Shown one piece after another: positions 1 to 6,381 of a stretch of DNA of 9,049 nucleotides. Numbering within the stretch: position 1 is the stretch's first letter; every line of letters begins with the position of its first letter. The stretch spans positions 1 through 9,049 of the forward strand of contig CALBVI010000178.1 in the NCBI GenBank assembly GCA_937969395.1, read 5' to 3'. The stretch comes from an uncultured Spongiibacteraceae bacterium. Lineage in GTDB: Bacteria > Pseudomonadota > Gammaproteobacteria > Pseudomonadales > Dasaniaceae. Made by a program: the position numbers and the translations under genes. The notes under the pieces were generated by a model that was given only the letters and a program-made list of their open reading frames with translations, did no database searches and was not told the origin of the DNA.

Positions 1-414
1 TTTATTCAGCAGAAAAAAGTGGTCACCGTTGAGGAGGTAACTAATCCTCCCTGTGATACTCGTCAGCAGCAAGTCGAAGTTCGAAATTGTCAGCAAGATG
101 ATAGTCAGCGCTGGCAGCGACCCCAGCGTTATGAAGGTACGTTAACTAATGCCTTTGGCCATCTTAATGTAAAAAGTGGCTATGATCAGGATATGGAAAA
201 GTTGACGGGTTTAATGGCTCAACAAGAGCGTATTGATGAGCATATCGCTACTATGGAAGACGTCCCTGATTTCATTGCTCAAGAACAAATTCTTATCGCT
301 AAAGAGATAGATCGTATCTATAAGCAGAATGAGCAGGGCAATTTACTAAAGATTATCTCTTCTGGCGTCAAAGTCACCAGTAAGATAATCGATGTGATTA
401 AGGACGATGACTAA
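1..414 (+). CDS. Hypothetical protein, C-terminal part (5' end outside window)
   Basis: I do not recognise this protein. The reading frame is open from base 1, so the true start most likely lies upstream of the window; the GTG at 19 is only the first possible start inside it and has no clear ribosome binding site. The 137 visible residues are hydrophilic, with no membrane segment. The first third is rich in Gln, Arg and Asp and holds two cysteines (in PPCDT and RNCQQ). It is followed by a helical, charged stretch with heptad-like spacing (around DMEKLTGLMAQQERIDEHI) that could form a coiled coil. The end is a basic/hydrophobic helix closing in KDDD. TAA at 412-414 is followed by non-coding sequence. 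No function is proposed. Codon use does not look different from the neighbours by eye. Confidence 0.7.
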   Translation, partial: FIQQKKVVTVEEVTNPPCDTRQQQVEVRNCQQDDSQRWQRPQRYEGTLTNAFGHLNVKSGYDQDMEKLTGLMAQQERIDEHIATMEDVPDFIAQEQILIAKEIDRIYKQNEQGNLLKIISSGVKVTSKIIDVIKDDD

Positions 415-440
415 ATGATTAGCCTTATAACGGTCTAAAT

Positions 441-470
441 TCCTTCAATCTTCTTCAATCCTCTTCAATT
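441..470. repeat. Three 10-bp direct repeats (YYCTTCAATY)
   Basis: tccttcaatc, ttcttcaatc and ctcttcaatt lie head to tail with an exact 10-bp period in the gap between the first gene and the transporter. The core CTTCAAT is identical in all three. One helical turn of spacing would put the copies on the same face of DNA, as with some regulator sites, but a simple-sequence slippage origin is equally possible. Confidence 0.5.
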
Positions 471-508
471 CCCAGCTAAACGGCGATAAATACTCTGAAA
501 GCATTGGT

Positions 509-537
509 TTGTGTTAAACCTAGCTATTCGTTAAAAT
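509..537 (+). promoter_or_regulatory. Candidate sigma-70 promoter for the SulP transporter
   Basis: TTGTGT (509-514) and TAAAAT (532-537) are separated by 17 bp. The -10 matches consensus at 5 of 6 positions, the -35 at only 3 of 6. Transcription would start near 544, leaving a leader of about 100 nt before the ATG at 644. The leader contains a small hairpin (CGCTT/AAGCG, 600-612) with no U tract. Assigned by eye. Confidence 0.3.
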
Positions 538-643
538 GCGCAGCCTTTCTACACGCTCTACAATAATAATCTATTCTGATAAGTAACTTATTTTATACGC
601 GCTTTTTAAGCGGGTATTAGCCATTGTAAATTGAGAAAACAAC

Positions 644-2209
644 ATGTTTGAGTTTCACCCGAGTAAAGTCGCCACGATAAAGAACGACGTGTTATCTGGC
701 TTAACCGTTGCGCTGGCGTTGGTGCCAGAGGCGGTCGCGTTTGCCTTTGTTGCAGGCGTTGAGCCATTAGTAGGCCTTTATGCTGCCTTTATGGTTGGTT
801 TGATTACGGCTTGTATTGGCGGTCGTCCCGGCATGATTTCTGGTGCAACCGGTGCACTGGCGGTGGTCATGGTTGCGCTAGTAGCCGATCACGGGGTTGA
901 GTATTTGTTTGCTACCGTTGTGTTGATGGGCTTTATTCAAATTTCAGCAGGTGTGCTTAAACTGGGTAAATTTATCCGAATGGTTCCGCACCCGGTTATG
1001 TTGGGTTTTGTTAATGGCTTGGCGATTGTTATTTTTCTCGCCCAGCTTGGTCAATTTGGTGTTGCAGGCGCGCCAGGTTGGTTAGAAGGTACGTTTATGC
1101 AGGGCTCGATTTTAGATGTGGCTTGGCTTGAAGGTGAGCAGATGTATATGTTGCTGGGCTTAGTGATCTTTACGATGGCCATTATTCATTTTTTACCAAA
1201 GCTTACTACGGCTGTGCCTTCTTCATTGGTGGCGATTATTTCGGTCACTTTATTGGTCCTTGGATTAGATTTAAATACCCGTGTGGTCGGTGATGTCGCA
1301 TCGATTAAAGGCGGCTTACCGAGCTTTCATATTCCGAGTGTGCCATTCAACTTTGAAACATTGTCGATCATTTTTCCTTACGCGATTATTTTAGCGGCAA
1401 TTGGTTTGATTGAATCATTACTGACTTTACGACTAGTTGATGAAATTACTGAAACCCGCGGTCACGGTAATAAAGAGTGTATTGCTCAAGGCGTTGCTAA
1501 TACGGCGACAGGCATGTTTGGTGGTATGGGTGGTTGTGCGATGATTGGCCAGAGCATGATTAATGTTAATTCTGGTGGTCGTGGTCGTCTTTCAGGTATT
1601 ACGGCGGCACTGAGTTTATTGCTGTTTATTTTAGTGGGCTCTGCTTTAATTGAAAAAATCCCTCTAGCGGCATTAATTGGGGTTATGTTTATTGTTGTTA
1701 TCGGTACGTTTGAGTGGAGTAGCTTTCGTATTATTAGCAAAGTGCCACGTACTGATGCGTTTATTTTAGTGACTGTATCTGCTGTCACTGTATTTACTGA
1801 TTTAGCGGTTGCGGTTGTCGTGGGTGTTATTATCTCGGCATTGGTATTTGCTTGGGAACACGCTAAACATATTCGCATTGAAGCCAAAGATGATCATAAC
1901 GGCTCAACAGTTTATGCAATCACAGGTCCTTTGTTTTTTGGTTCAGCGGAATCGTTTTTAGATGGCTTTGATCCACTTAATGATAATGACCATGTGGTTA
2001 TTGATTTTGCCCGTTCAAGAGTGGCTGATCATTCTGGCCTAGAGGCGATAGATACTTTGGTGGAACGTTACCTAAGTGCCGGTAAAGAAATTCACTTGGT
2101 TCACCTAAGCGCAGAGTGTCGTCGTTTATTGAAAAACGCGGCAGGTTTAGTTGAAGTGAATGTGATTGAAGATCCGCAGTATTTTGTTGCTGAAGATAGC
2201 TTAGGTTAA
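644..2209 (+). CDS. SulP-family inorganic anion transporter with C-terminal STAS domain
   Basis: This 521-residue inner-membrane protein belongs to the SulP (SLC26-like) family, which moves sulfate, bicarbonate or related anions by secondary transport. The first ~405 residues are a series of hydrophobic helices. Family-typical stretches include [20 protein letters not shown] near residues 15-34, [15 protein letters not shown] near 61-75, [16 protein letters not shown] near 115-130 and the Gly-rich [15 protein letters not shown] near 293-307. A soluble STAS domain follows at about 423-515; it holds the DHSGLEA segment that matches the conserved D-x-S-G loop of STAS folds. Length and domain order are normal for the family. 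The ATG is preceded by a modest GAGA (633-636). It stands alone: the upstream gene ends 229 bp before, the downstream gene is convergent, and a strong terminator follows. The substrate cannot be read from sequence; bicarbonate or sulfate are the usual candidates. Confidence 0.93.
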   Translation: MFEFHPSKVATIKNDVLSGLTVALALVPEAVAFAFVAGVEPLVGLYAAFMVGLITACIGGRPGMISGATGALAVVMVALVADHGVEYLFATVVLMGFIQISAGVLKLGKFIRMVPHPVMLGFVNGLAIVIFLAQLGQFGVAGAPGWLEGTFMQGSILDVAWLEGEQMYMLLGLVIFTMAIIHFLPKLTTAVPSSLVAIISVTLLVLGLDLNTRVVGDVASIKGGLPSFHIPSVPFNFETLSIIFPYAIILAAIGLIESLLTLRLVDEITETRGHGNKECIAQGVANTATGMFGGMGGCAMIGQSMINVNSGGRGRLSGITAALSLLLFILVGSALIEKIPLAALIGVMFIVVIGTFEWSSFRIISKVPRTDAFILVTVSAVTVFTDLAVAVVVGVIISALVFAWEHAKHIRIEAKDDHNGSTVYAITGPLFFGSAESFLDGFDPLNDNDHVVIDFARSRVADHSGLEAIDTLVERYLSAGKEIHLVHLSAECRRLLKNAAGLVEVNVIEDPQYFVAEDSLG

Positions 2210-2220
2210 TTAGCTCGCGA

Positions 2221-2260
2221 ACATAAAAAAAGCGCTTATGATTAAGCGCTTTTTTTATGT
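2221..2260. terminator. Bidirectional rho-independent terminator
   Basis: A perfect 18-bp inverted repeat (arms 2221-2238 and 2243-2260) encloses a 4-nt loop TGAT. Each arm has the core AGCGCTTA flanked by a run of seven A or T, so either strand gives a stem followed by a U tract. It lies between the convergent transporter (ends 2209) and lectin-like gene (ends 2297) and should serve both. Confidence 0.93.
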
Positions 2261-2296
2261 CTGAAATATTTGTAATTGTTTGCCGATTAGCAAATA

Positions 2297-3007
2297 TCAG
2301 TCAGCTGCAAAACAGTAAAATAAACCGGCGCCACCTGTACTGTTTAATGCTTCTTGGCTACAGCCTTTAGACGTATGTGCAGAATTCCAAGGGCTTCCTG
2401 GTGTTGAACCACGATGTCTATCAGCATGGCCAACCATTGCTTTGTTGCCATCATCACTGTTACTCGTCCAGTTACTACAGGTCATATCTTCACCGGCAGG
2501 ATAGGCGATACCAGTAATTTGTGAACCGGTTAGAATATCGTGTTTCGCAACTTTATCTCCCATTGCCCGTGAGCCTACTTTATCGCCTTTTTCTGTTAGC
2601 GCGTAGGTGTAAATAAAGTTTGAATTGTCATAGAGCAGACTTTCAATATTGGTTGCTATGGGTACACCATTGGCATTGCCCCACGGGCCTTGGCCGATTC
2701 GATCGATAGCATTAACCGCCGCTGTATTACCTTCAGCTTGAGTGCTTAAAAAAGCACGCCAATCGCGCTTAGCTACTCCAGCAGCTTTTGCCAATTCTTG
2801 GCAGTGAGCATCTGCACCTGCTAAACCACCTAAGTTTGCACCGTCGCCTAGGCCAACACTTGTTACAAAAAAGCCGATCTCTAATGGTTCTGGCGCAGGG
2901 CGGGCAGGGCGTTGTTGCTCTTGAGCAACAACTTGAGAACTTAAAAAAGCTGAACATGCGATCAGCGGCGTTAAGCTAAAAACGAGCTTATTAAATTTTT
3001 TGTTCAT
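2297..3007 (-). CDS. Exported endostatin/C-type-lectin-like protein
   Basis: The 236-residue product starts with an export signal (MNKKFNK, then a hydrophobic core) and a Pro/Arg/Glu-rich linker (about 30-41). The rest resembles the compact bacterial 'lectin' family related to the collagen NC10/endostatin fold. Visible hallmarks are GLAGADAHCQ (61-70), the DWRAFLSTQ strand (82-90), the HDILTGSQ block (156-163), TCSNWTS (176-182), GHADRH (193-198), the NSAH...GCSQ block (208-217) and a terminal FYCFAAD. Four mature cysteines (69, 177, 216, 232) fit two disulfides in an extracytoplasmic protein. Start choice: ATG at 3007 has a strong GGAGA 6-7 nt upstream and begins the signal peptide; an ATG at 3073 would add 22 hydrophilic residues in front of it. 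The signal is ambiguous: VVA-Q (26-29) suits signal peptidase I, but LIAC (15-18) also matches a lipobox. It lies 93 bp downstream of gspB on the same strand. Ligand unknown. Confidence 0.8.
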   Translation of the reverse strand: MNKKFNKLVFSLTPLIACSAFLSSQVVAQEQQRPARPAPEPLEIGFFVTSVGLGDGANLGGLAGADAHCQELAKAAGVAKRDWRAFLSTQAEGNTAAVNAIDRIGQGPWGNANGVPIATNIESLLYDNSNFIYTYALTEKGDKVGSRAMGDKVAKHDILTGSQITGIAYPAGEDMTCSNWTSNSDDGNKAMVGHADRHRGSTPGSPWNSAHTSKGCSQEALNSTGGAGLFYCFAAD

Positions 3008-3058
3008 TGTTATCTCCATATTACACGTGTGGTTTATTAATGACTTATTGTGTGTAGG

Positions 3059-3075
3059 GTATGAATATTTCATAC
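3059..3075. promoter_or_regulatory. 17-bp perfect palindrome, possible operator
   Basis: GTATGAA (3059-3065) and TTCATAC (3069-3075) are perfect inverted arms around a 3-bp centre TAT. It sits in the gspB to lectin-like gene gap, 52 bp upstream of the chosen start. No U tract follows on either strand, so it is not a typical terminator; symmetry and size fit a dimeric repressor or activator site. A smaller palindrome ACACGTGT (3023-3030) lies nearer the gene. No convincing -35/-10 pair was found in this gap. Confidence 0.4.
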
Positions 3076-3100
3076 ATTGCAGGTGACGGCAATATACAAT

Positions 3101-3931
3101 TTAAAAATTGATCCAGCTATTAAGCGCCTGTAAACGAAATTGTCTGCCGTTGTAGTCTAATACTAAGCTGTTTTTTAAAATGGCAATAACTCTTAAACCT
3201 GGTGCTAATTCAGTACCGACTTTACAGGTTTTACCATTTAAAATTACAACGCCACCTTCTTCGGAATAAATATGGGTTGAATATTCAATGCTAGGCACTG
3301 ACTGTTTAAATCGGGTTGAAAATTCAGCTAACAGTGGAATCGATTCCAAAATGGATAAGCCATTGTCATCAGCGGGTTCTATCACTTCAGTGATGGTTTT
3401 TTTTGGAGTGGCTATTATTTTTGGTTCTGCCTGAGATGGACTTTGTATAACAGCTTGCTTCGTTTGCTGTTGATATAGAGAGTTAATGGCTGCTGTATCT
3501 TGCTCACTATTTTCTGGTTGATCTTTAACAGCAATAGATTTTTCAGCTGTAGATAGATCGTTTTTATCAATAGCAAATTGTTCAGTAATAAGATGCTCAG
3601 TAGTAAGCAACTCAGTAATAAGTTGCTCAGTTTGTTTAGATTGAAGCGGGATAGATTCAACAATATTATTAGCGGTATCTTGATGATCGCTACTATTGTT
3701 ATTAATGGTCGCTACTGCTGGTAAAGCTACAGTATTTTGCTGATTGGATTGCTGAAAAAAATAGTAGCAAGCAACAATAACGATAATTGCGAGCAAACAT
3801 TCAAAGCCCCAGCGTTTAAGCGGGTGGCGCTCAGACGACGCGTTAATCGATGGTGTTTGTAGATAGGGATTGTTGCTGTCTTCGTTTCGTTCTTGATTGG
3901 CGCGATTGAGAGCATCTAATATTAATGACAT
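3101..3931 (-). CDS. gspB: Type II secretion assembly protein GspB (ExeB-like)
   Basis: GspB works with the ATPase GspA in the inner membrane and periplasm to help place and assemble the outer-membrane secretin GspD through the peptidoglycan. The 276-residue protein begins MSLILDALNRANQER, the typical cytoplasmic N-terminus of the family. One membrane segment follows at about 43-60 (ECLLAIIVIVACYYFF), then a long low-complexity periplasmic linker rich in Gln, Thr and Glu. The C-terminal GspB domain is at about 210-276, with VVILNGKTCKVGTELAPGLR and NSLVLDYNGRQFRL as the recognisable strands. The linker contains pentapeptide repeats (TEQLI, TELLT, TEHLI, TEQFA). The start ATG lies 2 nt after the gspA stop, and its Shine-Dalgarno GGAGG is inside the last codons of gspA, so translation is coupled. 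No other gsp genes are in the window. Confidence 0.9.
   Translation of the reverse strand: MSLILDALNRANQERNEDSNNPYLQTPSINASSERHPLKRWGFECLLAIIVIVACYYFFQQSNQQNTVALPAVATINNNSSDHQDTANNIVESIPLQSKQTEQLITELLTTEHLITEQFAIDKNDLSTAEKSIAVKDQPENSEQDTAAINSLYQQQTKQAVIQSPSQAEPKIIATPKKTITEVIEPADDNGLSILESIPLLAEFSTRFKQSVPSIEYSTHIYSEEGGVVILNGKTCKVGTELAPGLRVIAILKNSLVLDYNGRQFRLQALNSWINF
3581..3640 (-). repeat. 15-bp tandem repeat within gspB
   Basis: Three full 15-bp units (3581-3595, 3596-3610, 3611-3625) and a degenerate fourth (3626-3640) share the core TCAGTARTAAG on the + strand. On the coding strand each encodes a pentapeptide of the type TE-x-x-x, in the periplasmic linker of GspB. The 15-bp unit keeps the frame, so copy number could change without breaking the gene. 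Confidence 0.75.
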
Positions 3932-3933
3932 GT

Positions 3934-5595
3934 TTAGCCCTCCGCATCATTGAATTGATAATTTACGATTTCAGTATTTAATGTTTTCGCAATACCTAGT
4001 TGTTCATTAAGTGCTAATAAAGTTTTTAAACCGACAACGCCATCGGCTGCTAATTGATGCTTAGCTTGAAAGATTTTTACTCGCTGCTGCAATGCGCTAT
4101 TAAAAGTATTCTCTGCGAGCAGTGTTGACTGTTGATCCAATGTTGCAAATTGCTGTGCTAACCAGGTAACCATAGCGTTAGTCTGACCCAAGGCAATGCT
4201 GCCGGTATAACTTATAGGTGTCTGCCATAAAAAGAAAAATTCACCATTCCACAATTTACCGAGCTCACTCAATAACATCGTGTGCGGTTGATCATTGAAA
4301 ATAACAGTAGCTTGGCTATCGTCTAGCGCTACAAGCACCGCGAATCGTTTATATTTTTCAGCGGTAATTAAAGTGATTGCAGCTGGGCGATTAACCGCCT
4401 TAAAATCTTGCCAGCTTTCAACGATAAAGCTATTGCAACGTATAGTACTACCATCGTTTGTTGACGGTTGATCACAGTTAAAACTGTCAAAGTTTAAATT
4501 TAATGTTGAAGCCAGTTGTTGTAGCGCTTGCTGTTGCTGAATAAACCAAGGTTCAGAGTTGACAGTTATAGCTGCAATTTCTTTTTCGTCTGCTAATGGC
4601 TTCACTTCTGCTGGTTTTGCTTGAATCTTATTTTCAATCGTATCTTTAACGGGCACTGGTAGAGTTGCCGTTGTAATAACATCATCCTTTAGCCATAAAG
4701 CTAAAACGATAATAAATAAAACCGCAATGCTAAGCATCGCTCTGCGATAAAAGATGACCGATTTTTCAGGGCTGTGTTCATCTTCACCAATAACTTCCTG
4801 CGCTGCTTGTTTAAGTATCGCCATGTTAACAGCGGTTTTATTCGCCGCGTAAGCACCGAGTAATGCGCGGTCACAAACTGCATTGATTATTCTCGGTAGG
4901 CCACCGCTTATTTTGTGAATGCGTTTAACCACAGCGGTAGGAAATAAAGTTTGATCTTCCGGTAAGCCAGCAACATGCAGTCGGTGACGAATATAATTAT
5001 CCGTTTCTAATAATGTTAAAGGCTTTAACTGATAGCGAGTGGTAATACGTTGAGCGAGCTGCCGCAACTGTGGCTTGTTTAATAGGGTGCGAAGCTCTGG
5101 TTGGCCAACCAAAATAATCTGCAATAATTTTTTGGTATTAGTTTCAAGATTGGTGAGTAGGCGAATTTGTTCCAATACTTCAAATTGTAAATGCTGTGCT
5201 TCATCGATCAGTAAAACAGTATTGCGGCCCTTGGCGAAATTATCCGTTAAAAATTGATGTAAGCGGTCAGTTAATATTTTTAAGCTGCGTTCGCCCTCAG
5301 GGTAATCAATTTTAAACTCGTCACAGACAGAGGCTAACAATTCAACGGCATTAAGAGCAGGGTTGAGAATAATAGCAATGTCAGTAGTATCGGGTAATTG
5401 CTGTTGCAGGCAGCGGGTAACTGTTGTTTTACCGGTACCAACTTCGCCAGTTAATAGAATAAATCCGCCGCCGGTACTGACGCCATAAGTCATATGCGCG
5501 AGTGCATCGCGATGACAGTTACTCATAAATAAATAGCGTGTATTAACCGCTATAGAAAAGGGCGCTTCAGTCAGGCCAAAGTGATGGTGATACAT
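3934..5595 (-). CDS. gspA: Type II secretion AAA ATPase GspA (ExeA-like) with peptidoglycan-binding domain
   Basis: GspA/ExeA is an inner-membrane ATPase that, with GspB, binds peptidoglycan and promotes secretin assembly. All expected parts of this 553-residue protein are present. The N-terminus MYHHHFGLTEAPF is typical of the family. Walker A GEVGTGKT is at 50-57 and Walker B VLLIDE at 127-132, followed by AQH. GQPEL is at 164-168 and a sensor-2-like GGLPRIIN at 231-238. One membrane helix spans about 286-302. A periplasmic region follows (about 345-460, resembling the C39-peptidase-like domain of ExeA), and a C-terminal peptidoglycan-binding repeat lies near 485-535 (VKIFQAKHQLAADGVVGLKT). 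The chosen ATG gives the canonical N-terminus although the site upstream is a poor Shine-Dalgarno. It is the first gene of the gspAB operon and diverges from the YjbR-family gene. Confidence 0.95.
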   Translation of the reverse strand: MYHHHFGLTEAPFSIAVNTRYLFMSNCHRDALAHMTYGVSTGGGFILLTGEVGTGKTTVTRCLQQQLPDTTDIAIILNPALNAVELLASVCDEFKIDYPEGERSLKILTDRLHQFLTDNFAKGRNTVLLIDEAQHLQFEVLEQIRLLTNLETNTKKLLQIILVGQPELRTLLNKPQLRQLAQRITTRYQLKPLTLLETDNYIRHRLHVAGLPEDQTLFPTAVVKRIHKISGGLPRIINAVCDRALLGAYAANKTAVNMAILKQAAQEVIGEDEHSPEKSVIFYRRAMLSIAVLFIIVLALWLKDDVITTATLPVPVKDTIENKIQAKPAEVKPLADEKEIAAITVNSEPWFIQQQQALQQLASTLNLNFDSFNCDQPSTNDGSTIRCNSFIVESWQDFKAVNRPAAITLITAEKYKRFAVLVALDDSQATVIFNDQPHTMLLSELGKLWNGEFFFLWQTPISYTGSIALGQTNAMVTWLAQQFATLDQQSTLLAENTFNSALQQRVKIFQAKHQLAADGVVGLKTLLALNEQLGIAKTLNTEIVNYQFNDAEG

Positions 5596-5632
5596 ACGAT
5601 TACCAAGGGTAACGAAACGGGATGAGTCAGTC

Positions 5633-5661
5633 TTTATACATTGCTCATCGATTATTAATAA
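5633..5661 (-). promoter_or_regulatory. Candidate gspAB promoter
   Basis: Read on the - strand, TTATTA (5661-5656) and TATAAA (5638-5633) are 17 bp apart. The -10 matches 5 of 6 consensus positions, the -35 only 3 of 6. Transcription would begin near 5625, about 30 nt before the gspA ATG. Weak call, made by eye. Confidence 0.28.
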
Positions 5662-5768
5662 CTTGGTGGGTATTATGCATAAAGCCCTATAGTAAAGCTA
5701 CGAGCATAGCCTTTAAGTAGCTGTGTCTAAGTCTTTTGAGACAACGTTTATTTGGATATAGAGAAACT

Positions 5769-6128
5769 ATGAATAGAGAACAAGCTATTAGCTATTTATT
5801 AAGTAAGCCAGCGAGCATCGAAGATTTCCCCTTTGGCCCTGAAACCGCTGTTTATAAAGTTAAGAGTAAAATGTTTGCGCTGGTTTCCCATCGAGAAGGT
5901 AATGATTTCATCAATTTAAAATGTGATCCCGATGAAGCGGCTATTTTACGGGATATATTTCCTGCGGTTCGAGCGGGTTATCACATGAATAAAAAACATT
6001 GGAATACCGTGGTGTTAGACGGTTCTATCCCAAAAGGTGAAATTGAGCGAATGATTGATAGTTCATTTACCTTGGTGGTGAGTAAAATGAAGAAGAGTGA
6101 TCAGACGTCAATTTTGCTTCATTTATAG
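5769..6128 (+). CDS. MmcQ/YjbR-family protein
   Basis: This is a small cytoplasmic protein of the MmcQ/YjbR (CyaY-like fold) family, whose members are often annotated as DNA-binding though the biochemical role is poorly defined. Family motifs run through it: DFPFGPETAVYKV near residues 21-33, KMFALV soon after, FINLKCDPDEA in the middle, GYHMNKKHWNTV near 79-90, and a C-terminal helix with SSFTLVVSKM. From ATG 5769 the product is 119 residues, the usual family size. A TTG at 5736 would add 11 residues not seen in the family and has no better ribosome site, so I prefer 5769; GAGA lies 5 nt upstream of that ATG. It is a single gene, divergent from gspA. A TTGAGA (5736) and TATAGA (5757) pair with a short 15-bp spacer lies just before the start, but would give an almost leaderless message, so I do not call it. 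Confidence 0.88.
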   Translation: MNREQAISYLLSKPASIEDFPFGPETAVYKVKSKMFALVSHREGNDFINLKCDPDEAAILRDIFPAVRAGYHMNKKHWNTVVLDGSIPKGEIERMIDSSFTLVVSKMKKSDQTSILLHL

Positions 6129-6185
6129 TATATAGAGTCAGTAAGCTTCAAAAGTGAAACTTCCTTTGAAAATGGTATATTCGAG

Positions 6186-6205
6186 TCTCAATATCTATGT
6201 TGAGA
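6186..6205 (+). other. Hairpin downstream of the YjbR-family gene
   Basis: TCTCAATA (6186-6193) and TGTTGAGA (6198-6205) form an 8-bp stem with one G-U pair and a TCTA loop, followed by TTTGCTCT. It could be a weak terminator for the gene ending at 6128, but its right arm also supplies the TTGAGA of the candidate cyclase promoter. A second imperfect hairpin (TTCAAA 6147-6152 with TTTGAA 6165-6170) lies just upstream. Confidence 0.35.
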
Positions 6206-6227
6206 TTTGCTCTAGTAACCGTTTAAT
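6200..6227 (+). promoter_or_regulatory. Candidate sigma-70 promoter for the diguanylate cyclase
   Basis: TTGAGA (6200-6205) and TTTAAT (6222-6227) are each 5 of 6 to consensus and are 16 bp apart. Transcription would start near 6234, giving a leader of about 130 nt that holds an imperfect AATGCC/GGCATT hairpin (6242-6271), two TTTAGCCTTC copies (6297-6306, 6318-6327) and the ATG repeats at the gene start. Confidence 0.42.
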
Positions 6228-6330
6228 AGTCGCCTCCGCCTAATGCCGTATTATTACGCTTAATTGGCATTGAACCTGACGGTGTAGCTGATATCATTTA
6301 GCCTTCCTCAGTCTTGCTTTAGCCTTCTTT

Positions 6331-6381
6331 ATGAAATTCGCCACACTATGAAATTCAACACCTTATGAAATTCAACTATCG
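6331..6381 (+). repeat. Triple 17-bp tandem repeat with two overlapping mini-ORFs at the cyclase start
   Basis: Units at 6331-6347, 6348-6364 and 6365-6381 all begin ATGAAATTC; neighbouring units agree at 13 and 12 of 17 positions. Because 17 is not a multiple of three, the three ATGs are in three different frames. The first opens MKFATL and stops at TGA 6349-6351, overlapping the second ATG (6348-6350). The second opens MKFNTL and stops at TGA 6366-6368, overlapping the cyclase ATG (6365-6367). This ATGA chain is the usual geometry for translational coupling. Whether the mini-ORFs are translated is unknown; the preceding sequence is pyrimidine-rich with no Shine-Dalgarno. Confidence 0.7.

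Noticed and set aside
418..440. Possible terminator after the first gene (ATTAGCC ... GGTCTAAAT)
   Set aside because: The stem needs a bulge and no U tract follows, so it is not a supportable rho-independent terminator.
1486..1887. Long open frame on the - strand inside the SulP transporter gene
   Set aside because: It lies fully antisense to a clear conserved coding region; its translation is low-complexity Thr/Ile/Asn-rich as expected from the complement of membrane-helix codons.
3008..3073. Upstream ATG at 3073 that would extend the lectin-like protein by 22 residues
   Set aside because: The extension is polar and would bury the signal peptide inside the protein; ATG 3007 has a strong GGAGA ribosome site and starts a normal signal sequence.
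3097..3110. 14-bp palindrome CAATTTAAAAATTG over the gspB stop codon
   Set aside because: It is purely AT-rich apart from its ends, has a 2-nt centre and no flanking U tract; most likely chance composition and not a terminator.
5736..5768. TTG start extending the YjbR-family protein by 11 residues
   Set aside because: The family normally begins at about the ATG at 5769, and the TTG has no better ribosome site.
6129..6330. c-di-GMP riboswitch in the leader of the cyclase gene
   Set aside because: I looked for the conserved GEMM-type core and did not see it; only weak imperfect hairpins and short repeats are present.
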